From the NCBI RefSeq assembly GCF_900142625.1, contig NZ_FRBN01000005.1:1-64000 (forward strand): a stretch of 64,000 bases of DNA, given 5' to 3'. The position numbers were made by a program, and so were the translations under genes. Shown here one piece after another: positions 17,654 to 26,940 of the stretch. The notes beneath the pieces were generated by a model. That model was not told the DNA's origin. It did no database searches and was given only the letters and a program-made list of their open reading frames with translations. Source of the DNA: Roseovarius marisflavi (GTDB lineage: Bacteria > Pseudomonadota > Alphaproteobacteria > Rhodobacterales > Rhodobacteraceae). Within the stretch, counting starts at the first letter, position 1, and each line of letters starts with the position of its first letter.

Positions 17654-18989
17654 GGCCGATATCCTGATGCTGGACGCTTGCACCCTACGCGAGCGTCTGG
17701 CAACCGGCGCGCTTAGTGCCCTGGAGGTGGTCGAGGCCTCGATCGAAAGGATTGAGGCCCGCGAACCCGAAGTCCACGCCTGGGCGTGGTTTGATCCCGA
17801 ATTTGCCCGCCATCAGGCGCGCCAACTGGATATCCATCGCCAGACCGGGCGCGCCATCGGGTCGCTGCACGGGTTGCCCGTCGCCCTGAAAGACATCATC
17901 GACACCGCCAAAATCCCGACCGAAAACGGCTGTGAGATTGATAAGGGCCGGGTGCCGATCAAAGACGCCGCTATCGTCGAGAAACTAAAGACGGCCGGCG
18001 CGATCATCATGGGCAAGACGGTCACCACCGAGCTTGCCTTTATGCAGGCCGGACCGACCTGCAACCCGCATAACCTTACGCATACACCGGGCGGCTCGTC
18101 TTCGGGGTCTGCTGCGGCGGTCGCGGATGGCATGGTGCCGCTGGCGGTTGGCACGCAAACCGGCGGCTCGGTCATTCGACCGGCATCTTATTGCGGCATC
18201 ACCGGGTTCAAGCCAAGCTTTGGCGCGATCCCGCGCACCGGCGTTCTGATGCAGTCGCCAACGCTCGACACGGTCGGCGTTTTCGCCCGTACCCCCGCCG
18301 ATGCGGCCCTGATCGCCGAGGTGCTGTTTGGCTATGACGAGGCCGATTCTGCCACCCGGCCAGAGCCGGCACCACCGCTGCTTGAGATCGCCACCTCGGA
18401 ACCGCCGATCAAGCCAATCTTTGCCTTCGTCAAACCGCCCGGTTGGGACGATGCCGACCCCGAGCTTCACGCCGCCTTTGCCGAATTGGCCGAGGCCCTT
18501 GGTGACCGGATGTTCGAGGTTGAACTTCCCGCGCCCTTTGGCGATGCCGCCATGCTGCGCGAGCGGGTGAACTTTGCTGAAATGGCGCGTTATTATTACA
18601 GCTATGGCAACAAGGGCGCCGACCGCCTTGGCCCGCTGACCCTTGAGGCGCTCAGCAAAGGCAATGCCATTCTGGCGCGTGATTATCTCGCGGCATTGGA
18701 CTGGGGCGATGTGCTTTATGCCGGGCTTGATGAAATATTTGAACGCTGCGATGCTATCATATGCCCCGCCGCCATGGGCCCCGCTCCCGAGGGCCTTGAG
18801 TTCACCGGAAGCGCGCTTTTCAACGGGCTATGGACATTCGTCGGCGCGCCCGCGATCACGATCCCCGCGTTTACGGCCGAAAACGGTCTTCCCATGGGGA
18901 TTCAGCTTGTTGCCGCACGCGGCAATGATGCGCGGCTTTTACGTAATGCAAACTGGTTCCAAGGCTGGCTTACCGATGCCGGCGCTTAA
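17643..18989 (+). CDS. Amidase (amidase-signature family)
   Basis: 448-residue hydrolase with the full Ser-cisSer-Lys triad: Lys83 (VALKDI), cis-Ser152 in the GGSSSGS signature (150-156), and nucleophile Ser176 in QTGGSVIRPA. It is not GatA, because no gatB/gatC lie nearby and the length is shorter. It should hydrolyse a carboxamide to acid and ammonia in the cytoplasm. Position inside the TRAP operon suggests that the imported compound, or an intermediate, is an amide. The dctM overlap of 11 bp shows co-transcription. Substrate is unknown. Confidence 0.9.
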   Translation: MANKADILMLDACTLRERLATGALSALEVVEASIERIEAREPEVHAWAWFDPEFARHQARQLDIHRQTGRAIGSLHGLPVALKDIIDTAKIPTENGCEIDKGRVPIKDAAIVEKLKTAGAIIMGKTVTTELAFMQAGPTCNPHNLTHTPGGSSSGSAAAVADGMVPLAVGTQTGGSVIRPASYCGITGFKPSFGAIPRTGVLMQSPTLDTVGVFARTPADAALIAEVLFGYDEADSATRPEPAPPLLEIATSEPPIKPIFAFVKPPGWDDADPELHAAFAELAEALGDRMFEVELPAPFGDAAMLRERVNFAEMARYYYSYGNKGADRLGPLTLEALSKGNAILARDYLAALDWGDVLYAGLDEIFERCDAIICPAAMGPAPEGLEFTGSALFNGLWTFVGAPAITIPAFTAENGLPMGIQLVAARGNDARLLRNANWFQGWLTDAGA

Positions 18990-19004
18990 CAAAAGGACAG
19001 ACAC

Positions 19005-19163
19005 ATGAACAGATTCCTTGCCCTCTTCGCCTTTGCGGTTTTCGCAGGATTTCTTTACATTCTGGCCAGCAAGATCGGCGAGCTTGACCTCTGGCTGGTG
19101 ACCCTTTTCACGGCAGCCCTTGCGGCCTATGACTTCCTGACATCCAGCAAAAACAAGAGCTGA
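19005..19163 (+). CDS. Small hydrophobic membrane protein (52 aa)
   Basis: A 52-codon frame from ATG 19005 to TGA 19163 fills the gap between the amidase and dehydrogenase genes. It has two hydrophobic stretches (about residues 3-21 and 29-43) separated by a short polar turn (SKIGELD), and a basic tail ending KNKS, so a two-helix inner-membrane hairpin is likely. The stop is followed after 1 bp by the dehydrogenase ATG, and a Shine-Dalgarno-like AAAAGGACAG precedes its own start. Placement and tight spacing argue that it is real. I do not recognise a family; a role in the transporter or in anchoring the enzymes is only a guess. Confidence 0.7.
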   Translation: MNRFLALFAFAVFAGFLYILASKIGELDLWLVTLFTAALAAYDFLTSSKNKS

Positions 19164-19164
19164 T

Positions 19165-20130
19165 ATGTCGGACAAGCCCGTTATCTGGATTCCGCGCCGG
19201 CTTTCCGATGCGACCTTGGCGCGTGCGCGCCGCGACTACGAGGTCATCGTAAACGAGGATGACACCCCCGGCAGTGCCGAGGATATCATCGCGATGAGCG
19301 CCCGTGTCGATGGCATGATCCCCTGTCATTCCGAGCATTTCAGCGCCGAGGTGGTGGCACAGCTTGATCCGCGCCTCAAGATCGTTGCCAACCATTCGGT
19401 CGGTGTAGATCACTGTGACCTGCCCGCGCTTGAATCGCATGGTGTGGTGGTGACCAACACGCCGGATGTTCTGTCCGATGCCACCGCCGAGATTGCCATG
19501 CTGTTGATGCTGGGCGCGGCGCGTCATGCGGTTGCCGGGGACCGGATCGTGCGCACCGGCGCCTGGGATAGCTGGTCACCCTCCTTCATGGTTGGCAAAC
19601 AGGTCACTGGCGCGCGTATCGGCATTGTCGGGATGGGCCGTGTCGGTCGCGCGTTCGCGCGCAAGGCACGCGGGTTTGACATGGAAATCCACTACCACAA
19701 CCGCTCGCGCCTTTCGCCCGAGGATGAGGCCGGTGCGATCTTTCACGCCGACGTCGATAGTCTGCTTGAGGTGTCCGATTTCCTGTCACTGCATTGCCCG
19801 GCAACGCCCGAGACAAAGAAATTACTGAATGCGGAACGTCTGGCGCGCTTGCCGGAGGGGGCCGTGATCGTCAACACCGCGCGCGGCGCTTTGATCGACG
19901 AAGCCGCACTTTTGGAGGCGCTCGATTCCGGTCACATCGCCGCCGCAGGGCTTGATTGCTTTGAGGTGGAGCCGGGCGGCAATCCGGCCTTTGCGAGCCA
20001 TGACAACATCTTCATGCTGCCCCATATCGGAAGCGCCACCCGCGCCACGCGCGACGCCATGGGGTTTCGGGCGCTCGACAACCTTGATGCGTTTTTTGCA
20101 GGCAAAGAGCCGGGTGACCGGCTGGTTTAA
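19165..20130 (+). CDS. D-2-hydroxyacid dehydrogenase (glyoxylate/hydroxypyruvate reductase-like)
   Basis: 321-residue NAD(P)-dependent oxidoreductase. The Rossmann motif GMGRVG is at 156-161, and the catalytic set is Arg240 (NTARGALID), Glu267 and His287 (LPHIGS). The residues after the second beta-strand read HNRSR, and the Arg there favours NADPH over NADH, as in glyoxylate/hydroxypyruvate reductases. It would interconvert a 2-oxo acid and a D-2-hydroxy acid. It is the last gene of the TRAP operon, 1 bp after the small membrane protein, and converges on opgH. The most economical reading is that the imported compound yields a 2-oxo or D-2-hydroxy acid after amide cleavage. Confidence 0.9.
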   Translation: MSDKPVIWIPRRLSDATLARARRDYEVIVNEDDTPGSAEDIIAMSARVDGMIPCHSEHFSAEVVAQLDPRLKIVANHSVGVDHCDLPALESHGVVVTNTPDVLSDATAEIAMLLMLGAARHAVAGDRIVRTGAWDSWSPSFMVGKQVTGARIGIVGMGRVGRAFARKARGFDMEIHYHNRSRLSPEDEAGAIFHADVDSLLEVSDFLSLHCPATPETKKLLNAERLARLPEGAVIVNTARGALIDEAALLEALDSGHIAAAGLDCFEVEPGGNPAFASHDNIFMLPHIGSATRATRDAMGFRALDNLDAFFAGKEPGDRLV

Positions 20131-20165
20131 ATCAGCCGTGGCGATAACGATGCAAGCGTGGGACT

Positions 20166-22061
20166 CTACTCCGCCGCGATAGGAGGTTGTATTGTGTCCT
20201 GAAACAGCGCCCGGTGAGAGCGGGCCAGTTTCAGAATTGGCGGCGTCTCAAGCATTTCGGGCGTTGCCATAAGGTGGCGCAGCCCGCGTCGAGATCCAAG
20301 CCGCGCACCCGACACCATCGAAAGCGGCACCGCCAGCACAAGGCTAACCGCGATTGGCAACAGCCAGAGCGAGACCATACCCGCCAGCATGCCAACCCCA
20401 AGCAACGCACCGCTAAGCGTTTCAACCGCGTGAAACTTGAGCACCGTTGCCGGGCCATAGGTGCCACCCTTGCGGGCCTGTGGCGACCAGGTTGGCCGGA
20501 CGCCGATCACCGTACGCAGCACCGCCACCAGCTGTTGCACCATCATGATCGGGGCAAACAGGATTGACAGAGCAATTTCGGTCGCAAGAGACAAAACAAA
20601 CCGCGCCCCGCCACCAAACCGCACAATCCGCACATCGGTCAGGCCAAGCGCCATCGCGCCCATCACCTTGGGCGCAAGAAGCATGCCATACATGAACACA
20701 AGGATCAGAACTGAGCTGACTTGGCTCATCTCGGGCCAAACCGGATAAAGCGGGTTCTCGACCGAGAAATAGGTGATCACGCTATCGGGTCCGTTGCCCA
20801 AAAGCGCCCAGATCACCAAAAGCCCGAACCAGGCAGGCGACAAAAGGTAACTGATCGCGCCATGCAACAGGTGAAACCGCGACACCGCATGCAAGCCGCG
20901 CGTGCCCAACAGGCTAAGATGTTGCAGGTTGCCGTGACACCACCGCCGGTCGCGCAGCGCGTAATCAATCAGGGTCGCGGGCGGCTCTTCATAGCTGCCG
21001 CCGATTGACGGCATGAACCGCACGGCCCAACCGGCGCGACGCAAAAGCCCGGCTTCGACAAAATCATGGCTCAGGATCAGGTTGCCCTTGCCCCAAAGCG
21101 ACGGCATGCGCGGCAGGCCGGCGCAATCGGCAAAGGCGCGGGTGCGCAGGATGGCATTGTGACCCCAGTAATTGCCCTCGGGGCCGGTCCAGCCGGCGAG
21201 GCCCTCGCTGAGAAGCCTGCCATAGACCGAGGCCGAGAATTGCTGCATCCGGCCAAACAGGGTATCCGAGCCGACCACAAGCGGCGCCGATTGAATAAGC
21301 CCGGCCGAGGGATCGGCGGCCATTTCATCGCTAAGACGGATAAGGGCATCGGCGCTCATAAGGCTATCAGCGTCCAGAACCACCATCGCGCCATAGGCCG
21401 CGCCCCAGTTTTCAAGCCATTGCGCGATATTGCCAACCTTGCGTTCGGTGTTTTGCACGCGCCTGCGATACCAGACCCCTGCGCCCGGCGGCAGAGCGGC
21501 GCGCAGCGTGGCAAAGGCGCGCTGTTCGGCAATGGCAATGGCGCCATCCTGGGTATCGCTCAGAATGAAGAGATCGAATTTATGGGCGGCTCTGGCCTGA
21601 TTGAGCGCCATCACCATGGCGCAGGCATTGCCGAAGACTTCGGCGGGGTCTTCGTTATAGATCGGCACCAAAAGGGCAACGGTCATCGGCGCCGGTCGGG
21701 CGGGCGCACCCGCAGTTTTGCGCATAACATAACAGGCCAGCCCAAGCGTCGCCGTACCAACCGCCAGAGCGATCCAGAAGAATGTGACCACCACCAGCGC
21801 CAAAAGCACCCATTCAAGCCACCACATCCCCCCGGACGACAACCAATCGGCAAAGGCCATGCCAAGCGCGCCGGTTGTGGCAATGGCGGGCAGGAACGCC
21901 GCCGCACGGCGCCACCAAAAGCGCCCGACCGGCACCCAACCGGGCGCGCGCGGGTCGCGGTGCGCGCGGCGCAGGCTCTGAACCGGGTGGGCCATCGGGC
22001 TTGGCGGCGGCATATGCGCCGAGTTTGGAAAGGGGGTCAGGCGGTCCATCGGTATAACCAC
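20166..22061 (-). CDS. opgH: Glucan glucosyltransferase OpgH (MdoH)
   Basis: 631-residue inner-membrane GT2 that builds the beta-glucan backbone of osmoregulated periplasmic glucans from UDP-glucose. Two N-terminal helices (about residues 48-110) precede the cytoplasmic transferase domain with YNEDP, DADSLMS and the acceptor-site region RDRRWCHGNLQH. Further helices follow at about 390-590. It is shorter than E. coli OpgH (about 850 aa), mainly at the N terminus, as in other alphaproteobacteria. The start could be ATG 22061 or ATG 22049, and both overlap the end of opgG, so translation is coupled. Last gene of opgC-opgG-opgH. Confidence 0.93.
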   Translation of the reverse strand: MVIPMDRLTPFPNSAHMPPPSPMAHPVQSLRRAHRDPRAPGWVPVGRFWWRRAAAFLPAIATTGALGMAFADWLSSGGMWWLEWVLLALVVVTFFWIALAVGTATLGLACYVMRKTAGAPARPAPMTVALLVPIYNEDPAEVFGNACAMVMALNQARAAHKFDLFILSDTQDGAIAIAEQRAFATLRAALPPGAGVWYRRRVQNTERKVGNIAQWLENWGAAYGAMVVLDADSLMSADALIRLSDEMAADPSAGLIQSAPLVVGSDTLFGRMQQFSASVYGRLLSEGLAGWTGPEGNYWGHNAILRTRAFADCAGLPRMPSLWGKGNLILSHDFVEAGLLRRAGWAVRFMPSIGGSYEEPPATLIDYALRDRRWCHGNLQHLSLLGTRGLHAVSRFHLLHGAISYLLSPAWFGLLVIWALLGNGPDSVITYFSVENPLYPVWPEMSQVSSVLILVFMYGMLLAPKVMGAMALGLTDVRIVRFGGGARFVLSLATEIALSILFAPIMMVQQLVAVLRTVIGVRPTWSPQARKGGTYGPATVLKFHAVETLSGALLGVGMLAGMVSLWLLPIAVSLVLAVPLSMVSGARLGSRRGLRHLMATPEMLETPPILKLARSHRALFQDTIQPPIAAE

Positions 22062-23548
22062 ACCTCGGTCACCGAGCGCCCCTGATAGAACAGTTGCGCG
22101 CGCAGTTCCGCCGCAGTGACATCGCCGGGCTGAAACGAAAACGCAAGCCGCGGCCCGCCGGTATCGGGGTTGCGTTGCACAAGCCCTTCGGACACCTCAA
22201 GCCGGTTCGAACTGACGTGGATCACAAGATTCTCAAGGTCATCGGGTAGCGCCTCGTGCGGGGCAAAATCTATCGCCACCACCTTTTTCTCGCCATGGGT
22301 AAAGCCCCTGCCGATCCGGGTGTTCAGAACCTGCGACACTGGTTTCTTGGTCTCGATCTGATCGACCCAGGTCATGTGATAGCTAAAGCTGTGCTCGCTT
22401 CCCGCAGCGAGCGGATCGCGCGGGCGCCAATAGGCGACGATATTGTCGTAAATCTCTTTGTCGGTCGGGATTTCCACAAGCGTAACCGCGCCCCGGCCCC
22501 AATCTTCGCCCGGCGTGATCCAAACGCTGGGCCGCTTGTGATAGAGCGCCTCAAGATCGGCGAAATCGGAAAAACGGCGCTCGCGTTGCGCAAGGCCAAA
22601 GCCCTGCGGGTTTTCATCGACAAAGCTCGACACCTGCACGTCGCGCGGATTGGCCAAGGGTCGCCAGATCATCTCGCCCCGGCCATTGAGCACGCTCAAC
22701 CCGTCGCTGTCATGCACAGCGGGGCGGAAATCATCAAACCGGTTACGGTTGGTTTCGTCGAAAAAGAACATCGATGTCAGCGGCGCAATCCCGATATTGC
22801 CAAGCTCGACGCGCGGGAACAGCGTGCAACTTACATCGACATCGGTCGCCTTGCCATTCGGGCGCAGGGCAAAGTGATAAATCCCGGTCACCGAGGGGCT
22901 TTCCATCAGCGCATGGATTTTATGCGTGGTCGCACCCATGGCGGGGCGTTCGATCCAGAACCGCGTGAAATCGGGAAATTCCTCGCCCTCGGGCGCGGCG
23001 GTATTAACGGCAAGCCCACGCGCCGACAGCCCGTACACGAGATCACGGGCAATCACCCGGAAATAGCTTGCGCCCTGAAACACCGCGTATTCCTGAAAGA
23101 TCCCCGGCTTTTCAAGCTCGGCGCGCAGACGAACCCCGGAATACCCAAGATGCCCGTCAAGCGGTAGGTCGGGCGCCATGTCTGTCTTGTCAAACAGGCT
23201 GAAATCGAACGGCAAAACGCGGCTTTGGCCATCCTCGACAAGGTTCACCTCAACCGTGTTCGGGAAATAAAGGCCCGGATGAAACAGATCGAGGCGCAGC
23301 GGATAATCGGTATCCGACCAGATCGCATCACTGCTGCGAAACCAGATCGAGCGGTATTCGTCATAAGACATATCCTGCCAGGCCTGCGGCACGGTTGCGC
23401 GCTTGGCATAGGGTTTGCGTGCCACATCGCGGGCAAGGTCAACCAACCCCTGTTTGGAAAACGGCGTAGGTGCCGCCTCATCGGCGCGGGCAAACGCCGG
23501 GCAAAGCGCAAAGGCCGCAACGGATTTCAAGAGGTCACGACGGATCAT
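22037..23548 (-). CDS. opgG: Periplasmic glucan biosynthesis protein OpgG/OpgD
   Basis: 503-residue periplasmic protein needed for glucan branching or backbone processing. I chose ATG 23548, which overlaps the opgC stop (ATGA). An in-frame extension to 23836 would run through opgC and lacks a signal sequence. The N terminus MIRRDLLKSVAAFALC...ARA looks like a Tat signal (RRDLLK), which is the mark of OpgD-type rather than classic Sec-exported OpgG. The beta-sandwich domain begins near residue 30 and includes the conserved stretch FPNTVEVNLV. Family is certain; the G versus D paralogue choice is open. Confidence 0.92.
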   Translation of the reverse strand: MIRRDLLKSVAAFALCPAFARADEAAPTPFSKQGLVDLARDVARKPYAKRATVPQAWQDMSYDEYRSIWFRSSDAIWSDTDYPLRLDLFHPGLYFPNTVEVNLVEDGQSRVLPFDFSLFDKTDMAPDLPLDGHLGYSGVRLRAELEKPGIFQEYAVFQGASYFRVIARDLVYGLSARGLAVNTAAPEGEEFPDFTRFWIERPAMGATTHKIHALMESPSVTGIYHFALRPNGKATDVDVSCTLFPRVELGNIGIAPLTSMFFFDETNRNRFDDFRPAVHDSDGLSVLNGRGEMIWRPLANPRDVQVSSFVDENPQGFGLAQRERRFSDFADLEALYHKRPSVWITPGEDWGRGAVTLVEIPTDKEIYDNIVAYWRPRDPLAAGSEHSFSYHMTWVDQIETKKPVSQVLNTRIGRGFTHGEKKVVAIDFAPHEALPDDLENLVIHVSSNRLEVSEGLVQRNPDTGGPRLAFSFQPGDVTAAELRAQLFYQGRSVTEVWLYRWTA

Positions 23549-24777
23549 TTCGCCACCCGCCAAGGGTGCGATTTGAACCACGCAACGGTATAGGCCACCA
23601 CAATCAACGCGCCAAAGCCGACGAAATTGGCCAGCGTCATGTTCCAGGTGGTGCGCCCGACCTGATCCATCACAAAGCCCGAGAGGCGCGCAAAGAACAT
23701 CGAGAACACAAAAACCGCGAGCGATTGCTGTCCAACCTTTAGGATCATCGCCAAAAGGCCGCGCCAGAGCCGCGCAAGCATGCCCTCGCCACTTACCTTG
23801 AGGCGCGCACCACCCTCGCCCGCCGCGACCCAGCACAGGTAGGCAAGCGCAAGAAAATGTGTATATCGCAGAATGCCAAAGTCGGATTTGTTGAAGAGCC
23901 CCCGATGACCGACACGCCAGTCGCGCGCCCAGTCAAAGCCGAACTCTCGCACACCGATATTGGACAGCGGGATATTGGCAATCACAATGACCGCCGCCAC
24001 CACAAGCAGCACAAGGTTCACCGGCGGTTTCGGAATCCAGCCGCGCATGAAGGCGAAGCCGGTGAAAAAGATAAGCTGCCAGCCGAAGGGGTTGAAAAAC
24101 CACTTGCGGTCCGACCACGGCTCGGCCGGAAAGCCGAGGTGGAGATGGCTGAGGCCCAGCACCTCAAGCACCGAGCGCTGTGCAAACACCCAGATCAGCG
24201 CGATCACGCCCGCCACCGCCCAGAGGCTGACCCGGCTCAGGGCCATCATCAGCGGCATCATCGCCAGGATCACCATATACATCGGCAGGATGTCGAAATA
24301 ATTCGGCACATAGGTGAGGGTGAATATCCCCACCAATTCGGGGCCGGGATCCTCGAAGAATTTCCACAGATTCAGCGAGCCGATATAGGTTTTGTCAAAA
24401 TCACCAAGGTGATCAATCCCTGCCAGCAATGTGGCAATCGCGAAAAACATGCAGATGTGCGACCAGTAGACCTGCCAGACGCGGTGCCCGACGCGACCCG
24501 TCCCCAAGGCCCAACCGGCGCGATCAAAAGTTCGCCCAAAGGCAATGGCCGAGGCCATACCAGAGCAGAACACGAATATCTCGGTGGCGTCGGAAAACCC
24601 CCAACGCGCCGGAATCCAGCTTGTGAAGAAATTGCGCGGGGTGTGGGCGCACAAAATGATAAACATCGCGATCCCGCGAAAGAAATCCAGACGGATATCC
24701 CGGGTCGAAGCCACGGGTGCGGCAACGGCCTGAGGTGAGCGGCTATGGGTCATGGCCGGGTCGGCAACACTCGTCAT
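23545..24777 (-). CDS. opgC: OpgC-type acyltransferase (periplasmic glucan modification)
   Basis: 410-residue polytopic membrane protein with about ten helices. The N-terminal region RDIRLDFFRGIAMFIILCAHTP is typical of OpgC/acyltransferase-3 proteins, in which R-x-D-x-x-R-G and a following His are conserved. It should transfer succinyl or similar acyl groups to periplasmic glucans, making them anionic. A Shine-Dalgarno AAAGGAG lies ahead of ATG 24777. It is the first gene of opgC-opgG-opgH and overlaps opgG by 4 bp. The gene upstream ends 32 bp away and may belong to the same transcript. Confidence 0.9.
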   Translation of the reverse strand: MTSVADPAMTHSRSPQAVAAPVASTRDIRLDFFRGIAMFIILCAHTPRNFFTSWIPARWGFSDATEIFVFCSGMASAIAFGRTFDRAGWALGTGRVGHRVWQVYWSHICMFFAIATLLAGIDHLGDFDKTYIGSLNLWKFFEDPGPELVGIFTLTYVPNYFDILPMYMVILAMMPLMMALSRVSLWAVAGVIALIWVFAQRSVLEVLGLSHLHLGFPAEPWSDRKWFFNPFGWQLIFFTGFAFMRGWIPKPPVNLVLLVVAAVIVIANIPLSNIGVREFGFDWARDWRVGHRGLFNKSDFGILRYTHFLALAYLCWVAAGEGGARLKVSGEGMLARLWRGLLAMILKVGQQSLAVFVFSMFFARLSGFVMDQVGRTTWNMTLANFVGFGALIVVAYTVAWFKSHPWRVAK

Positions 24778-24809
24778 GCGGTGTCGGCTCCTTTGTGGAA
24801 ATTAAGCGC

Positions 24810-26186
24810 TTACTCGGCCGGAAGGCGGCCTGCCTGTTTCCAACCGCCCTTGGACTCGGCGATAAGATCGAACCGGGCACTGGCATAGGCATCCAGACGG
24901 CCGGCACGCTGTGTCAGGCGTTCCTGCAAGATGACCTCGGCATCGTCAAGAAACCCGCCACGGATCGCGGAATCGATTGTCAGGCGCTCGAAGACGTCAC
25001 GTTGCGCATGGCTGCCGCCAACAAGTTGCATGGATCGTCTTGCCCGTCCAAGGTTAAGAAACGCAGTCTTGTAGTCCCCTTCCCCGAAGGCCTCAAGCCC
25101 CGTTGCCGCCGATAGGCCGGGTGTTGCCAGCCGCGCCTTCATCTCGTCGGCGGTGGTGTTGCGGGCATCGCGTTGCAGCCGCCCCATCATGCGCCTGACG
25201 GCCTCGGTCCGGTCGCCGCCGATAAGCGCCATGAGGTAATGCAGATCGGCAAACACAAGACAGGCATCTTCGGTGCGGCGCTCGGAAATATCGGCAAGCT
25301 CTTCCCAGCGGTCGCCGACATTGATGCCGTCAAGTTCAAGCCGCATCAAAAGCGCGCTGCCGTTGGAAATGTCGCGGAAATCGTCGGTTTTATCGCTGCG
25401 GATTTCGGTATCGTAAAGGTCGAACACCGCATCGATCTCGCCCTGATCAAGGTGCATCAGGGCCTTGTGCCACCACACGTGATAGCGAAAGTTGTTGCAA
25501 TGCGCCCAGGCATGTTCACGCCCGTCAAGCCAGCTTAGACCCGCGCGCGCATTGCCGGTCATGTCAAACACATGCGCCACCGCATGCAGCCCCCAGGCAT
25601 CATCGGGCGACAGGCTCAACCCAAGGCGCCCGGCGGTTTCGGCGCGGCTATACTCGCCGGTTTCCTCAAGCGAAAACGCATGACAGCCAAACAGATAGCC
25701 GCGTGCCGGGTTCTTGGCGTCATAGGTTGGCAAAACCGCCTCGATCGAGGCCCGCATGCCTTTGCAATCCCCAAGGATAAACCGGGTGGCATGGCCTATC
25801 TTCATCGCCATCGCATCTTCGGGCCAACGGGCAAGGATCGCTTCCATCTCCTGAATCGTCTCGCTTGGCCGTCCCTCAAGCCATGCGCCAAGGCCGCGCA
25901 CAAAGCCCATTTCGCGTGCGTTCGGCACCACGCGTTCGGCGCCGACAAGGGCCGCTGCATAGGCCTCTTGCGCGGTATCCATAAGCTCTCGGCGTCCGAG
26001 CATCAGAAGGAACAGGCCCTTGACCGCATGGGCCATGGCAAAATCGGGCGCCTCTTTCAAAACCGTGCCAAGATGTTCAGGGGTGCTCGCGCCATGAGCA
26101 AGAAACGCCAGCACCATCTTGTCCCACGCCTCGGCGGCGACAGGCGATGATACGGTCACCTCGTACCCGAATTGATCATTACGCAT
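24810..26186 (-). CDS. TTC38-like tetratricopeptide repeat protein
   Basis: 458-residue soluble protein with helical repeats that align with the TTC38 group found in bacteria and animals. Typical features are AHAVKGLFLLMLGR, GYLFGCHAFSLEETGEYSRAE, and the conserved HAVAHVFDMTGNARAGLSWL block that includes paired His residues. No signal peptide or membrane segment is visible. It starts at ATG 26184-26186 with Shine-Dalgarno AAAGGAA and ends 32 bp upstream of opgC. Its biochemical role is unknown in bacteria; the position suggests but does not prove a link with glucan synthesis. Confidence 0.8.
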   Translation of the reverse strand: MRNDQFGYEVTVSSPVAAEAWDKMVLAFLAHGASTPEHLGTVLKEAPDFAMAHAVKGLFLLMLGRRELMDTAQEAYAAALVGAERVVPNAREMGFVRGLGAWLEGRPSETIQEMEAILARWPEDAMAMKIGHATRFILGDCKGMRASIEAVLPTYDAKNPARGYLFGCHAFSLEETGEYSRAETAGRLGLSLSPDDAWGLHAVAHVFDMTGNARAGLSWLDGREHAWAHCNNFRYHVWWHKALMHLDQGEIDAVFDLYDTEIRSDKTDDFRDISNGSALLMRLELDGINVGDRWEELADISERRTEDACLVFADLHYLMALIGGDRTEAVRRMMGRLQRDARNTTADEMKARLATPGLSAATGLEAFGEGDYKTAFLNLGRARRSMQLVGGSHAQRDVFERLTIDSAIRGGFLDDAEVILQERLTQRAGRLDAYASARFDLIAESKGGWKQAGRLPAE

Positions 26187-26393
26187 GGCCCGATTTCCTT
26201 TCGGCAGTAAGTTCTTGATCAGCTAGCCCGCTATTTAACACGTCAGCAACATGCCGAAGGCGCACCTCACCAACACGTTATCGAGTCTTTAACGAATGTG
26301 ACGAGTAGCGGGCAGGTGTTCACGTGTAAGGCGCTGCAAAATCGGCACAAACCCGCCTAACGCGAGCAGAGTCAGCAATGCTTTGCCCGAAAA

Positions 26394-26864
26394 TCACTCG
26401 GAAATGGCGGTTTTTGCGATATTTTCAAAAACACCGTCCAATTCTTCCGCCAAATCGCGCAGCGCATCACCACCCTCGTCGAAATAGGGGGCAAAGACCA
26501 CGGTGGGCGTGCGGTAACTCAGGCTCGCGGTGCCATCATCGTCTTCGGTCACATAGATGCGAATCGGGGCTTCGATGCCCGAGGCGACACTGGCGGCCAG
26601 CATGCGGCGGGCATAATCGTTGCGATAAAGCCCGAAGATCCGGTTGCCAGGTATCTCGTGGCCCTGCATGCGCGCGCCGTCGGACGCGCTGGCCTGGGTA
26701 ACAATCGCGATGGGGGCGCCTTTGACTGCGTCGCGCACAGCCTCAACCAGATCACCGTAGGATTTAGCCGTGTCGTGCACCACCCAGCCGTCGCGCGGCT
26801 CAAGCGCCTGTGCGCTGCCTGCGGCCAAACCGAGAATCGCCAGAATGCTTAGAAATCGTTGCAT
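26394..26864 (-). CDS. Secreted DUF302 domain protein
   Basis: 156-residue protein with a Sec signal peptide (MQRFLSILAILGLAAGSAQA, cleavage after residue 20), so periplasmic. I chose ATG 26864 because a GAGGGC Shine-Dalgarno precedes it and the signal peptide starts there. The body resembles DUF302 proteins: an alpha/beta fold with a conserved P-x-R-I-Y-V strand and the TPTVVFAPYFDEGG segment. No enzymatic motif is evident and the function of DUF302 is not established. It stands alone between TTC38 and the CoA-transferase, with spacers of about 207 and 76 bp. Confidence 0.72.
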   Translation of the reverse strand: MQRFLSILAILGLAAGSAQALEPRDGWVVHDTAKSYGDLVEAVRDAVKGAPIAIVTQASASDGARMQGHEIPGNRIFGLYRNDYARRMLAASVASGIEAPIRIYVTEDDDGTASLSYRTPTVVFAPYFDEGGDALRDLAEELDGVFENIAKTAISE

Positions 26865-26940
26865 AGCATTGCCCTCGCTTTCGCGAGCATGGCTATCGCG
26901 GCGGGCGCTGCGGGGCAAATCACTATGGCGAGAGGGCGGG

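Noticed and set aside
23549..23836. N-terminal extension of OpgG.
   Set aside because: It lies inside opgC in another frame and carries no signal peptide; the Tat-like signal begins at ATG 23548.
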